Assembly: GCA_020465985.1 (NCBI GenBank)
Contig: JAANYP010006645.1
Location: 1-64,000, forward strand
Direction: 5' to 3'
Length of the DNA stretch: 64,000 bases
Source: Centrapalus pauciflorus
Lineage: Eukaryota > Streptophyta > Magnoliopsida > Asterales > Asteraceae
Shown: one piece after another, positions 44,914 to 55,067 of the stretch
How positions within the stretch are numbered: the first letter of the stretch is position 1
Layout: the number at the start of each line of letters is the position of its first letter
Position numbers and translations under genes: made by a program
The notes under the pieces: model-generated
The model's database searches: none
What the model saw: the letters and a program-made list of their open reading frames with translations, nothing else
Told to the model about the DNA's origin: nothing

Positions 44914-46320
44914 TCATATTGAAAGGAAATTTCTTTTTTCTTTATGTTCAACACGTTTCTCATTTTCTTTGTTTAAAACTTCTTTTGATGACTCAAAAAA
45001 GAAAGATTTAAGCCCAGCTCCCATATAGTTCATGTCATAAAATAAAGGTAAAACTTTTTGGGCCTTTTCCAAATATTTAGGATATTTAAAACCGATTCCT
45101 TGTTTAGAATGGTAAAACCTAGTTTCTTTGGGCTGATTTAAGTGAATAGTTTGTTCTGTTTGACCCCTTTTTAAAAATGCATCGTCAAGGGTCTTTATTC
45201 GTGAGTACAAACTTATCCTTCCTTTTTCAATCATTTTATATTTTTCTAAACTGTCTATATTTTCCATATTTACTGTATCTAATTGTTTTGAAAGTACAGA
45301 TATTTCTTCTTTTAACGAGAGTTTTTCTTTTGATAACTTGTCCATACAAGATTCAAGATATATATTCCTGTCCTGAACATCTACTTTCTCAATTAACATC
45401 TGTTTTATAACATTGTGATTAGTTAACCACTTAGATTGATATAATTCAGACGATTCTTTTAAAGTTTGAGCTAGATGTTCAGCCTGTACACACTTTGCAG
45501 TTTCAGCATTTAATCTAGCTTGTAGATCAAGAATATGTGTGTGCAATGTACATTCATTATTGACAGATAAATTATTTACATGTTCTGGAATGTAACAGTA
45601 ATATACCTCATTTGTCTCTGAACCGGATGATGAGCATTCGGGATCGTCGGTTGTGGCCATCAGACATGCTGGTGGATTTTTCAATGTCTCCCCCTCAGCA
45701 GCATGATCTGAAGTCTCAGCAGTGGAAACGGCACAGTGCTCCAACCCTAGACGATCAACCATATAACAGTTCTTGCCCTTATCATCCTCCTCGTCGGTAT
45801 CTTCAGCATCCCAGTAATCTTCCTGGGCGATGAGGGCCATTGCATCGAATCTTTTCTTTGCGGCCTCCAGCTTTCTCTCGTAGTAGCCGACGTCTCTGTC
45901 AAACTTATTGTTGCACTCCCGAGCAAAGTGGCCCGGTTTTCCACACTTGTAACAGAGACGCTCCTCGGCGCCTTTTGGTTCGTCGGCTCTCGGACTTTCA
46001 TCCCTTCTCTCAGCCGGCTTCTTGTCGGCCCGGTGATGTTCTCTGCTATCATCCCGTCTTCTATCCCTTCGCTCATGGTCTCTCCTATCATCTCTGCGGT
46101 CGTCCATACGATCATCCCGACGATCGTCCCTTCTATCATACTCTCTCTTGTCATCCCGGCGATCATCACGCCTATCGTCTCGCCTTTCATAACGGCGATC
46201 ATCTCAATAGTCGCGTCTATCGTCATACCTTCTATCATCCCTGTCGTCCCTTCGATAATCATCCGGCGATAATCATCGCGGCGTTCATCCCTACGGTCAT
46301 CTGAGTACCTCCGTGGACCG
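44914..46320 (-). pseudogene. S2 gag nucleocapsid, Arg/Asp repeat and coiled coil
   Basis: Begins with a strongly repetitive Arg-Asp segment (DDRRDDRRDHERRDRRRDD style, DNA repeats at 46060-46320, one in-frame TGA near 46203 and a frameshift near 46262). A single CCHC knuckle (CYKCGKPGHFAREC) follows. Then an acidic segment and a long coiled coil (LDLQARLNAETAKCVQAEHL, LSLKEEISVLSKQLDT) run to a stop at 44914. The open part is 46107-44914 (397 codons). Confidence 0.82.
46060..46320 (-). repeat. Arg-Asp coding microsatellite-like repeat
   Basis: Tandem degenerate copies of a CGCCGGGATGAT-type 9-15 bp unit on the minus strand, encoding RRDD/YDDRR repeats before the knuckle. All three frames of the opposite strand are open over part of it, which gives false ORFs. 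Confidence 0.85.
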
Positions 46321-46334
46321 GTGTCATAACGGAG

Positions 46335-47270
46335 TTAATTGTTAGTCTTGTTGGAAAACCATCGTTGTTGGAGACGATTGGTCCACAAGTCTATTTGTAC
46401 CTGAATAGTGGCTTCTTCCTCATCCATTACCTCACGTGGAGGAGAGGCATACCTGTACGGAGATGACGATGAACCTGGTGCGAAGGATGGAGTGGGAATA
46501 TTCGTGTTGGTAATCAAGGCTAGTGAATCATTGGGTTTCATTCCAGTGTTGGCAGATAGCAGCAAAGATGCGAGTTGATTTGCCATCAGCTTTTGTTGAT
46601 CCACATCCCCTTGATACTTTTTAAGCTCCTTGAAAACGACATTAATAGAGACCTCAGGAATATTTAGGACGCGTTTTGTAGCCCGACATGCGATCTGCCA
46701 CTCGGGGGCTAAGGCTGCAAAGAACTGGATGTTTATGTAATCCCTGTCCTTTTTGATGTGCAGTTTGTTCAATTCATTCAGTACTGCACAAAACCTTGTG
46801 AACGTAGCCTGCAGAGATTCCCCGTCTTTGGCTCGGAATTCTGTAAACTTATCCTTCGCTTCCTCGATCTTGGCACGATCATCGAGATCTGCCCCCAGCA
46901 TTTGGACTTCCAATTCGTCCCACTTTTCTTTGGCAGACATTTTGCTGTCTACGCCAACCAAGATGTCAGTGGGGAGGGCCTGATAGATCAAATATTCCGC
47001 CCTCTTATCAGCATGCTGCCTATCTCTCTCGGCGTCATTAGCCGATTCTCGTTCATCTTTCGAAGCTAAGACAGGGGGGTCAGCCTCGGGTCTGGCTGCG
47101 ATTTCCCGATAGTAGATCACGGGACCCTCGGAGATGGACTGAAGCATTAGGTTCCCAAGCGGTTGCATTCCGACAAATTTGAGGAACCGGGATTTCCATT
47201 GTTCATACTCATCTGGATAGAGAACAGGTGGTCGGTTCTCAGATCCGAGTACGAGAGCTTCACGAGACAT
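46335..47270 (-). CDS. S2 gag N-terminal domain
   Basis: 311 codons from the ATG at 47270 (MSREALVLGSENRPPVLYPD). The UBN2-like copia gag domain reads EYEQWKSRFLKFVGMQ, YLIYQALPTDILVGVDS, SAKEKWDELEVQMLG, GESLQATFTRFCAVLNELNK and FFAALAPEWQIA. It stops at 46335 just before the Arg-Asp repeat, which continues in another frame, so the complete gag is broken. About 970 nt of leader, itself split by S4, separates it from the PBS. Confidence 0.85.
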   Translation of the reverse strand: MSREALVLGSENRPPVLYPDEYEQWKSRFLKFVGMQPLGNLMLQSISEGPVIYYREIAARPEADPPVLASKDERESANDAERDRQHADKRAEYLIYQALPTDILVGVDSKMSAKEKWDELEVQMLGADLDDRAKIEEAKDKFTEFRAKDGESLQATFTRFCAVLNELNKLHIKKDRDYINIQFFAALAPEWQIACRATKRVLNIPEVSINVVFKELKKYQGDVDQQKLMANQLASLLLSANTGMKPNDSLALITNTNIPTPSFAPGSSSSPYRYASPPREVMDEEEATIQVQIDLWTNRLQQRWFSNKTNN

Positions 47271-47359
47271 TATATGGGTGCTGATTTAACAGATAAGATC
47301 TTGAAGGTGGAAACTTGAAACGGATGGGCTGGACTGCGGAAGAATAGCACACTGGATGG

Positions 47360-48000
47360 TGCTAATTCGGATGAAGTACGGAGTTCGGATGAAATGGAAT
47401 TCGGATGGGGAGCAATTCGGATGAACAGTAATTCGGACAAGGGATCGAATTCGGATGAAACTGTGGTACGGATGGACGGGACCGAATTCGGATGAGGACC
47501 TGGTTCGAACAAGGGAAGGACTTAATTCGGATGGATTGAAGTCTGATGAAACGAATTCGGATTAACCGGATTCGGATGAACAGAGGGTAGTTCGGATGTG
47601 AGATGGAACCGAATTCGGTTGGTCCGAGTTCAGGTGAACAGTGACTAATTCGGACAGGCACTTAGGGAAATGTACAGGAAGGGGACCGAAGTCAGATGGT
47701 CCGGATTCGGTTGGTCCGAAATGGATATGGTCTGAAGTGAAAATTTAAAAATTAAACCACAAGTCCAAAATATGAAAGTGGGAATGCCTCATCTGAACTT
47801 CGGATGGTCCGAAGTTTGGATGGGACCGAATTAGGGTTCGAAATGGGCACAGGGTGGTCCGAAATACACCTAAGGCTGGTCCGAAGTGATGTCCGAACTA
47901 GGGTTGTATATGGTCCAAAATAAGTCCGAATTAGGGTTGTATATGGTCCGAAATAAGTCTGAATTAGGATCTAAAATGGTCCGAAATGCTACTGTTGAAG
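47360..48000. repeat. GAATTCGGATG palindromic-word array (S2 5' leader)
   Basis: More than fifteen AATTCGGA or CCGAATTCGG words between 47360 and 47720, then about ten GGTCCGAAAT or TCCGAATTAGG variants to 48000. It lies between the PBS and gag, non-coding. Same word as in the S2 intron array 25440-25935. Confidence 0.9.
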
Positions 48001-48180
48001 GTCCGAATTACAGCAGGTTTTAAGCAAAAATGCTAAGGCAGAACAGTTCATATGTCTATTTTAGCAGATTTAAAGCCTAAAAATGTTTCTAAATGATTGG
48101 GAAACTATTTTAAACACTTTTGATGATTTAAAAGAAACCAAAACACTTAAAAATCAGTAAAAACCAAGCAAAAACCCACT

Positions 48181-48726
48181 TGTTGGTACATCTAGTGTGA
48201 CGACAGCAGTCTAGTTTTGTTATTGATAAGACAAGTTCTAAGGATCAAATTCGAAGGCAATGTTCGAATTTAAGGGAAGTTCGAATTTAAGGTAAATTCG
48301 AATGAAGTGTTTGAGGACAAACTCGAATGAGGTGTTAGAGGACAAATTCGAATGGGCCTTGGGCCAGATTCGAATTTGTCCTAGACAAACTCGAATTTGT
48401 CAGTATAAATAAGGGTAAACTCGTTTTTTCACAAGATCTTTGACGGCTCAGAGGTTCTGTCGAACTTGAGAGCAAAAAGACGTTTTGGGAGAGAAGACTT
48501 TTTGCAGAGTTCAAGAGTGATTAAGCAAAGCGATTTCAAGTTTATCATCAGTCTTAGTGTTCTTTCGGAGAGAATCTTCTAGTAGGTGCGTCCTTGTGTA
48601 GTTCGTACAGCTCGTTGATAGTCTCCGTGTTCCTGGTGAGTGTTGTTACCGTCTACCCGTTAACGAGGATTCCGCACTCGTTGACGGTTCCGCGTCTAGA
48701 TAGATCTGTGTTTGGTAGACCTTACA
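48181..48726 (+). repeat. S4 5' LTR (546 bp)
   Basis: TGTTGGTACATCTAGTGTGA ... GGTAGACCTTACA. TATAAATAAGGG at about 48402 is a good TATA box. TCGAA words at 48245-48425 lie just upstream of it. It has one additional 17 bp GGAAGTTCGAATTTAAG unit compared with the 3' LTR. Confidence 0.96.
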
Positions 48727-48728
48727 TG

Positions 48729-48740
48729 TGGTATCAGAGC
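48729..48740 (+). other. S4 primer binding site (tRNA-iMet type)
   Basis: TGGTATCAGAGC, 2 nt after the LTR end; exact initiator tRNA-Met type. Confidence 0.95.
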
Positions 48741-49059
48741 CTACGGGGTGTTCTTCGTGTTCTTCGTGTTCATCTAGATATATCCTAGGTTTCTTGACGC
48801 TTTTGGACGGTTTTTCTCTCATCTGTGTGTTTTTCGTGTTCTTCGAGCTTAGCAAATTGTCATCCGGGAAATACTTCGTCTTTTTCACGTTTTTGATCGA
48901 AATCATTATTTTTCGTTGGAAAAATATTGATTTAATCTGCAAAACGTTAAGAAATCGAAGTATTAGCCGTTTTTCGAGTTTGCGGCGCTCGAATCGAGTA
49001 GGAGTAATTAGGGTTATTCTTAGTCTCGAGTCTAACCAAATACGCTCCTTTCGAGTTTG

Positions 49060-49330
49060 ATAAACACTGTTTCGAGTTTAATTCGAGTTTGTTCTAGTTT
49101 CGAATAGGTTCTCGAGTCTGCTGACATTCGAGTTTGATTCGAATTTGGGATAGAGTCGAATAGGGCTTCGAATCTGCTGAGTGTTTCGAGTTTACCTTGA
49201 CCTTCGAGTTTGGGGACTTTCCAATCTGTCATTAGTTTCGAATTTAATTGAATTATAAAACTTAATCGAATTTAATTCCAAATAAATTTAAATTTAATTA
49301 TATTCGAATCTACCTAGATTCGAAAGAATT
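49060..49330. repeat. TTCGAG/TTCGAA-word array in the S4 leader
   Basis: About fifteen TTCGAGT, TTCGAAT or TCGAATC words in 270 bp between PBS and gag. Non-coding, homologous to the S3 leader array. Confidence 0.85.
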
Positions 49331-49387
49331 AACTCAAATTAATTTCGAATTAAATAAATTAAGTTCAATTCAATTACTTTTGAAACA

Positions 49388-51586
49388 ATGTCAAATCTTC
49401 AAAAGTTTCTGGAAATGGATCACGAGGTCGGAAAGGCTAATACTCCTCCTAAGCTGATGAAACTCGAGGATTATTATTGGTGGAAAGATCGGTTTGCCGA
49501 TTTTGTGCGTTTCAATGACATGCGCATGTGAGTATGTATTGACGAAGGATACATTCCACCTATTTCTGAAGTTTGAAGGATGTCAGAGAGTCTTATCATA
49601 CCAAATGATGAAGGAGGATGATAAGAAACTGTATGAAGCCGAAAACAGAGTTTTTTCGATAATTCGAATGGCGTTGCCTCAGGATATACTACACACATTT
49701 CGGACTCAAAAGACATCTAAGGAACTTTGGGAGTCGCTAGAAAAGAGGTGTGAGGGTAATCCGAGGGTTCGAAGAAAGCGTATGGAGCTGTTGAAGCAAC
49801 AGTTTGCAATTTTCAAGGCGTTGAAGGATGAACAGCTGGACGATACTATCACCCGCTTCTATCATCTATTGACGGAGCTTGAAAGTCACGGGATTGAGTA
49901 TAATGACACTGAGAAGAACAATAAGCTTCTTGATGCCTTACCAGCCAAATGGGCTATGTATGTGGCAATGATAAAGCTTAATGAGGACAAGTATTATACC
50001 CAATCTTTGGAGCATATTGTGGGAACGTTGCGAGCTTATCATTTCGAGCTACTGAAGGCAGAAACGGATTACGAACAGTCCAAAATCCAGCAATGTATTT
50101 TGGAAAATCAACAAAACCTTCAGCCGCAGCTGATCTGAAAACTGCTACAGCGTTTTTCACCGGAGAAACGTCGTCACCAGCAGAGACTGATGACACACTG
50201 AACAAAGCGTTCTTAGGATTGGGAAGATCGGAAGAACCGCTACCTCAAGCAACTCAGGCATCAACATCTCAGGGCTACTCTAAGATGCCTATGAGCGCAA
50301 AATCAGCGGAAGAACATTTAAACCTGCTTGCTTCATTTGTGGCCGCGTACGGGAACTGCGTTCAAGGGAAAATTAACGATCCTGCTCTCTGGGATGAAGA
50401 CTATGATCAGGTCGACCCTGACGATCTTGAGGAAATGGATCTAAAATGGCAACTGGCCATGGTAACCCAACGGGTTAAAAGATTCATCAAACGAACTGGG
50501 AGGAATTTGACGATGAACAATAAGGGGATTGGCTTTGATAAATCCAAAGTCAAATGCTACAACTGTCAAGGTCTGGGATACTTCGCCAGAGAATGTCAGA
50601 GACCGAAGGTAGATACGTACCAAGGGCAGAATCAGCATAATGGACAGTTTCAGAATCAGTCCCAACAGCGATACCTTCCGAGTTCATCTGCCGGTCAAGC
50701 CAACCTAGCTGGTCTACTATCAAATGTCACTTCAGACAGACAGCTAGATGGTACTTACGACTAGAGCTCACATCCAGAATCAAATGCTCAGGCTTTTATG
50801 GCTGAAGTCACGGAGAATGGGTGTGAAGGGGAAGAGCAGACCACAAGGGACAGCAGTCCGATGTGGGTGGAGAAGACGAATGATCAGACGCTTCTGGAGT
50901 TTGCCGCTCAAATGGCCAACGTGGAATCTGATAACACAAAGGTTAGTCTGAATTACTCTCTTTTTCATGAATTACGTGTGTCATGTGTTACTTCTAACGA
51001 TAGGTTAAATCTAGTCTTAGAATCACATAAAACCATAACTGCTCAAAATGAGTCTTTAAAAGCTGATAACGCTAGCCTAAATGACATTAAGCAAGATCTT
51101 AAGGACAAACTTAAAGCTGATGCCCAAGATGTCATAGTTCTAAAGGACAAGCTGAGTGAGCAGTGCGTAAGATTAGAACTTATGTATGAGCATGTAGAGG
51201 CTTTAACCAAAGATCTTAAGACAAAAGAAGTAGACCTAGCTGAAACAAAGGTAAAGGTAGCCGAGGCGAATAGTAAGCTAGAAAAGTTTAGGAATTCAAG
51301 CCTGAACCTAGGGAAAGTTTTAGATGCTCAACGCCAATCTAAAAAGCCTGTAGGTCTAGGATTTCATGAAATTCCTCCTCCTTTTAATGCAAACTACGTG
51401 CCTCAACCTCAGGAGAAAACTGATAAATCAATAGACTTAGAGGACATACCTACACCTATATCTGAGCCTGTAATAGACAATACACCTAAGGTGACTGATA
51501 CAACCGTCAAGGTTAAGAAAGTCAAATTTGTGTCTTCCTCCAGTGAAACACCTGCAGGAAAACATAAAATTGATTTTAATGATTAG
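49388..51586 (+). pseudogene. S4 gag
   Basis: The ATG at 49388 (MSNLQKFLEMDHEV) matches S3. Codon 48 is TGA (TGG in S3). An extra T near 49574 and a lost base near 50075 shift the frame. A TAG at 50762 (TGG in S3) and a TAG at about 51584 (CAG in S3) follow. The UBN2 domain (49600-50080), the knuckle CYNCQGLGYFAREC (His to Tyr, about 50560) and the coiled coil (51030-51300) are recognisable. All four nonsense or knuckle base changes are transitions. Confidence 0.9.
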
Positions 51587-51679
51587 GACGATGAACCAGT
51601 CGCTATAGATGTACAAAAGGATCAAGACACTAGTGAGACACCTAAGTCTAAGGGCACACACAAGAAGTCCATAGATAAG

Positions 51680-52253
51680 ATGTCCTGCTTTCGATGTCAT
51701 GAAAATGGGCATGTTGCTTCTAACTGTCCGCTTAGGAAAACTGAAGTTACACCTAAGACAGGGAAGCCAACACCAGTTAAGCCCTCAACAAGTGTGGCAA
51801 GCACTAGTGGTTCTCAGAGTACCGAGAAAACTATGCAGAACAGTATGTGAAACAAGTACCGGTAAAGGTTGGACCAAAGGAAGTGGTTAGGACTAGTTCA
51901 CCGAATAGAGTCGTAAATCAATCTAGGTCTGGACCTCTACAACAGCATAGGAGCACAACACCTACAAAGCATACACTCCAGTTAGGTCACACACTCCTAT
52001 TAGACATCACACAGCGGTAAGAGCTCAGGGATCACAATCTGAAATGCAATATAATAGGAATTATTCAAGAGCTCCACAACAAATGCCTACTCAAAGGCAG
52101 AGAGTGAATTTACATCACTCGGCACCACAACAAACTCCTGTTCAACGACCCAAGTCACCTGAAAGGCGAGATGGGTATTTGAAAGAGTTTAAGTATGTGG
52201 ACGAGAATGGTATAACCAAGTCAGTTATGGCTTGGGTTCCCCGTGATAACTAA
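51680..52253 (+). pseudogene. S4 second knuckle and linker
   Basis: MSCFRCHENGHVASNC at 51680 is the second CCHC knuckle. A stop at about 51847 and small deletions break the Pro/Thr linker. The end (52044-52253, PQQMPTQRQR ... MAWVPRDN) is intact and close to S3. Confidence 0.82.
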
Positions 52254-52268
52254 CCTATTTTCTTTCAT

Positions 52269-54671
52269 GTGCAGGAGATTACCACAGGTCCAAACAACAA
52301 ATGGTTCGTCGACAGTGGATGCTCCAGGCACATGACAAGGGAAAGAAGTCTCCTTACAGACTTCAAGGGTTGGAATCGGGGATTTGTATCATTCGCGGGA
52401 AACAAGGGAGGAAACATCACGGGTACCAGAGTGGTCACTAATGGGACGATCAAGTTGGACCAAGTTTATCACGTTGATAAACTGGTTCACAATCTCATTA
52501 GTGTATCTCAAATCTGTGACAAGAAGAATTCAGTGTTGTTCACTGACACTGAAGCGTTAGTGCTAAAACCGGGATTCAAGATTCCTGAAGAATGGGAATT
52601 GATGCGGGCACCAAGGAAGAATGACTTGTACATGCTTGATATGAACAAGCCGGAGACTTCGATGGGGCCAATCTGTTTGTTATCCAAAGCTTCGGAAACG
52701 GAATCAGTATTGTGGCACAGAAGCATGGCTCACTTGCACCTAAGAAAAATGAACTACATAACGAAAAATGGATTGGTGCAAGGTGTGCCTATGAAGAGTT
52801 TTCAGTTCGAGGACAAGTGTCTACCATGCAAGACGGACAAACAACATAAGAAGACACACAAGTCCAAGACGCAGAACTCCATAACCTCTACATTCGATTT
52901 GTCGCATATGGATCTCTTCGGACCAATCAACAAAAGGAGTATAGGAGGTAGTTGGTATTGTTTGGTTATCACTGACGATTACTCACGATTTTCTTGGGTT
53001 TTCTTTCTAGGTACAAAGGACGAGACGGCTTCCAAGCTCATCGGGTTCTTAGACCAAGTGGAGAATTCCTACGGAACACGGGTACAATCGAAAAAGGACA
53101 TGGCGACGCTGCATCTGAATGACGATGGCCATACCTTTCCAAGGACTACATTTCAATCCACATCTGAGCCTACTTCGACTGAAGATGGATCTTCAGAAGT
53201 TGCTGATCCAGAAGCACCTACAACTGAGAACCAGACTCAGACAACAAATTCCAACTCTGAGGAAAATGTCCACGAGGAGGAAAATGTAGAATCTGAGGAA
53301 GTTCCCCCATTAGGTGAAATAGGATCTAACTTAGGAGATAATCTAAGAGTTGACGAGATAGAGACCTCTAGGATCAACAAGAACCATCCTATAGAAAGCA
53401 TCATAGGAAATCCTAATGAGGGTGTGAGGACTAGGAGTAGTTTAAATAACAACACTGTGTTGTTGTCGATGATAAACGACTCTGAGGCATATCATACCTG
53501 TCTCTATTCGTGTTTCATATCGCAAGTAGAGCCTAAAAATGTGCAAATGGCACTTAAGGATAACTCCTGGGTTGAAGCGATGCAGGAAGAACTCTCGCAG
53601 TTTAGGAAACTAGAAGTGTGGGAGTTAGTTCCATTACCTCGAGGGGAAGTTGCCATAGGAACCAAATGGGTTTTTAAGTGCAAAAGAGACGATAGGGGTA
53701 TAGTCACTCGCAACAAGGCTAGGTTAGTTGTAAAGGGTTTCAACCAAGAGGAGGGAATCGATTACAATGAGGTGTTTGCACCAGTAGCAAGGCTGGAAGC
53801 CATTAGGTTGTTTCTGGCTTTTGCCTCCTTCAAGGGCTTTAAGGTCTATCAACTAGATGTGAAGAGTGCTTTCCTATATGGGAAAGTGAAGGAGCCGGTG
53901 TATGTAGAACAACCGCCCGGATTTACAGATCCAAAATATCCTGATAGAGTATATCGTTTAGATAAGGCTCTATATGGATTGCATCAAGCACCAAGGGCGT
54001 GGTATGAGACTCTATCCAACCATTTATTAGAAAACGGGTTTGAAAGGGGTAGGATAGATAGTACTCTATTTGTTAAGAGGAAGGGAGAACCCTTCATCCT
54101 GGTACAAGTGTACGTCGATGATATCATTTTTGGATCATCAGACGAACAGATGTGCAAGGATTTCGAGAAGGTGATGAAGTCGAAATTCGAGATGAGTGCA
54201 ATGGGAGAGTTAACTTTCTTTTTGGGGTTACAAGTTGACCAGAAGAAGGAAGGGATGTTTATCCATCAGACGAAGTATGTCTATGACATATTGGAACGTT
54301 TCGGGATGGAAGGAACGAAACTGACTGCCCATTTCAGCACGCCGATTCAAGTGAATCACAATCTCGGACCGGGTACTGAAAGTGATACCGATGTGGATCC
54401 GACGTTATATCGGGCCATGATTGGATCACTTATGTATTTAACTGCTTCAAGACCTGACATCATGTTTGCTGTGTGTATTTGTGCTAGGTTTCAAGCTAAT
54501 CCAAAGGAGATGCACATGAAAGCTGTGAAGCGGATTCTACGATACCTCAAGTCGAAACCGAAGCTGGGACTTTGGTATCACGCGGAGGGAGATCTAGAGT
54601 TGGAGGCATTCACGGATTCTGACTACGGAGGATGCAGCTTGACACGCAAATCAACAACTGGAGGTTGTTAG
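52269..54671 (+). CDS. S4 pol: protease, pre-integrase and RT fused by integrase-core deletion
   Basis: 800 codons, the longest ORF in the window. WFVDSGCSRHM (protease), NLISVSQICD, LWHRSMAHLHL and CLPCKTDKQHK (zinc domain), then the first integrase Asp (DDYSRFSWVFFL). Near 53081 about 575 nt present in S3 are missing, removing SDNG and the catalytic Glu. A GGT is shared at both breakpoints. An extra A in the following A run (about 53092) puts the reading back in phase with the acidic linker and RT (GTKWVFKCKRDD, LYGLHQAPRAW, VQVYVDDIIFGS) and the start of RNase H (FTDSDYGGC). A TAG (CAG in S3) ends it at 54671. An integrase-less product could not integrate by itself. Confidence 0.9.
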   Translation: MQEITTGPNNKWFVDSGCSRHMTRERSLLTDFKGWNRGFVSFAGNKGGNITGTRVVTNGTIKLDQVYHVDKLVHNLISVSQICDKKNSVLFTDTEALVLKPGFKIPEEWELMRAPRKNDLYMLDMNKPETSMGPICLLSKASETESVLWHRSMAHLHLRKMNYITKNGLVQGVPMKSFQFEDKCLPCKTDKQHKKTHKSKTQNSITSTFDLSHMDLFGPINKRSIGGSWYCLVITDDYSRFSWVFFLGTKDETASKLIGFLDQVENSYGTRVQSKKDMATLHLNDDGHTFPRTTFQSTSEPTSTEDGSSEVADPEAPTTENQTQTTNSNSEENVHEEENVESEEVPPLGEIGSNLGDNLRVDEIETSRINKNHPIESIIGNPNEGVRTRSSLNNNTVLLSMINDSEAYHTCLYSCFISQVEPKNVQMALKDNSWVEAMQEELSQFRKLEVWELVPLPRGEVAIGTKWVFKCKRDDRGIVTRNKARLVVKGFNQEEGIDYNEVFAPVARLEAIRLFLAFASFKGFKVYQLDVKSAFLYGKVKEPVYVEQPPGFTDPKYPDRVYRLDKALYGLHQAPRAWYETLSNHLLENGFERGRIDSTLFVKRKGEPFILVQVYVDDIIFGSSDEQMCKDFEKVMKSKFEMSAMGELTFFLGLQVDQKKEGMFIHQTKYVYDILERFGMEGTKLTAHFSTPIQVNHNLGPGTESDTDVDPTLYRAMIGSLMYLTASRPDIMFAVCICARFQANPKEMHMKAVKRILRYLKSKPKLGLWYHAEGDLELEAFTDSDYGGCSLTRKSTTGGC

Positions 54672-54686
54672 TTCCTAGGAGGGAGA

Positions 54687-55067
54687 TTGGTATCCTGGCA
54701 ATGCAAGAAACAAACGTCGGTTGCTGTGTCAACGTGCGAGGCCGAGTATGTTGCTGCTGGTAGTTGCTGCTCACAGGTTCTGTGGACACAACAACAATTG
54801 CGGGATTACGGTTTGGCTTACACTCAAACTCCCATTTGGATAGACAATCAATCTACAATTGCTATAACTAACAATCCAGTTAAACACAGTAAAACAAAGC
54901 ACATAGACATAAGGCATCATTTTATTCGTGATTGTGCTGAAAAGAACTTAATCAAATTGGTAAAAGTGGCAACGGATGATAATAATGCTGATTTATTTAC
55001 CAAAGCATTTGATAAGTCACGGTTTGAGTATTTAATTCAACTAAATGGAATGCGCAACCTAGAGTAA
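54687..55067 (+). pseudogene. S4 RNase H C-terminal part
   Basis: In phase with the preceding ORF after one TAG: CEAEYVAAGSCCSQVLW, IWIDNQSTIAI, TKHIDIRHHFIRD, LFTKAFDKSRF. Natural pol stop at 55067. Confidence 0.88.

Noticed and set aside
45840..46304. Long plus-strand and hydrophobic ORFs opposite S2 gag
   Set aside because: Shadows of the Arg-Asp coding repeat. The minus strand carries the knuckle and gag context.
48594..49060. Small ORFs in the S4 and S3 leader (Ser-Cys-Ser repeats)
   Set aside because: They overlap LTR end and PBS and differ between S3 and S4 in frame. No conserved product.
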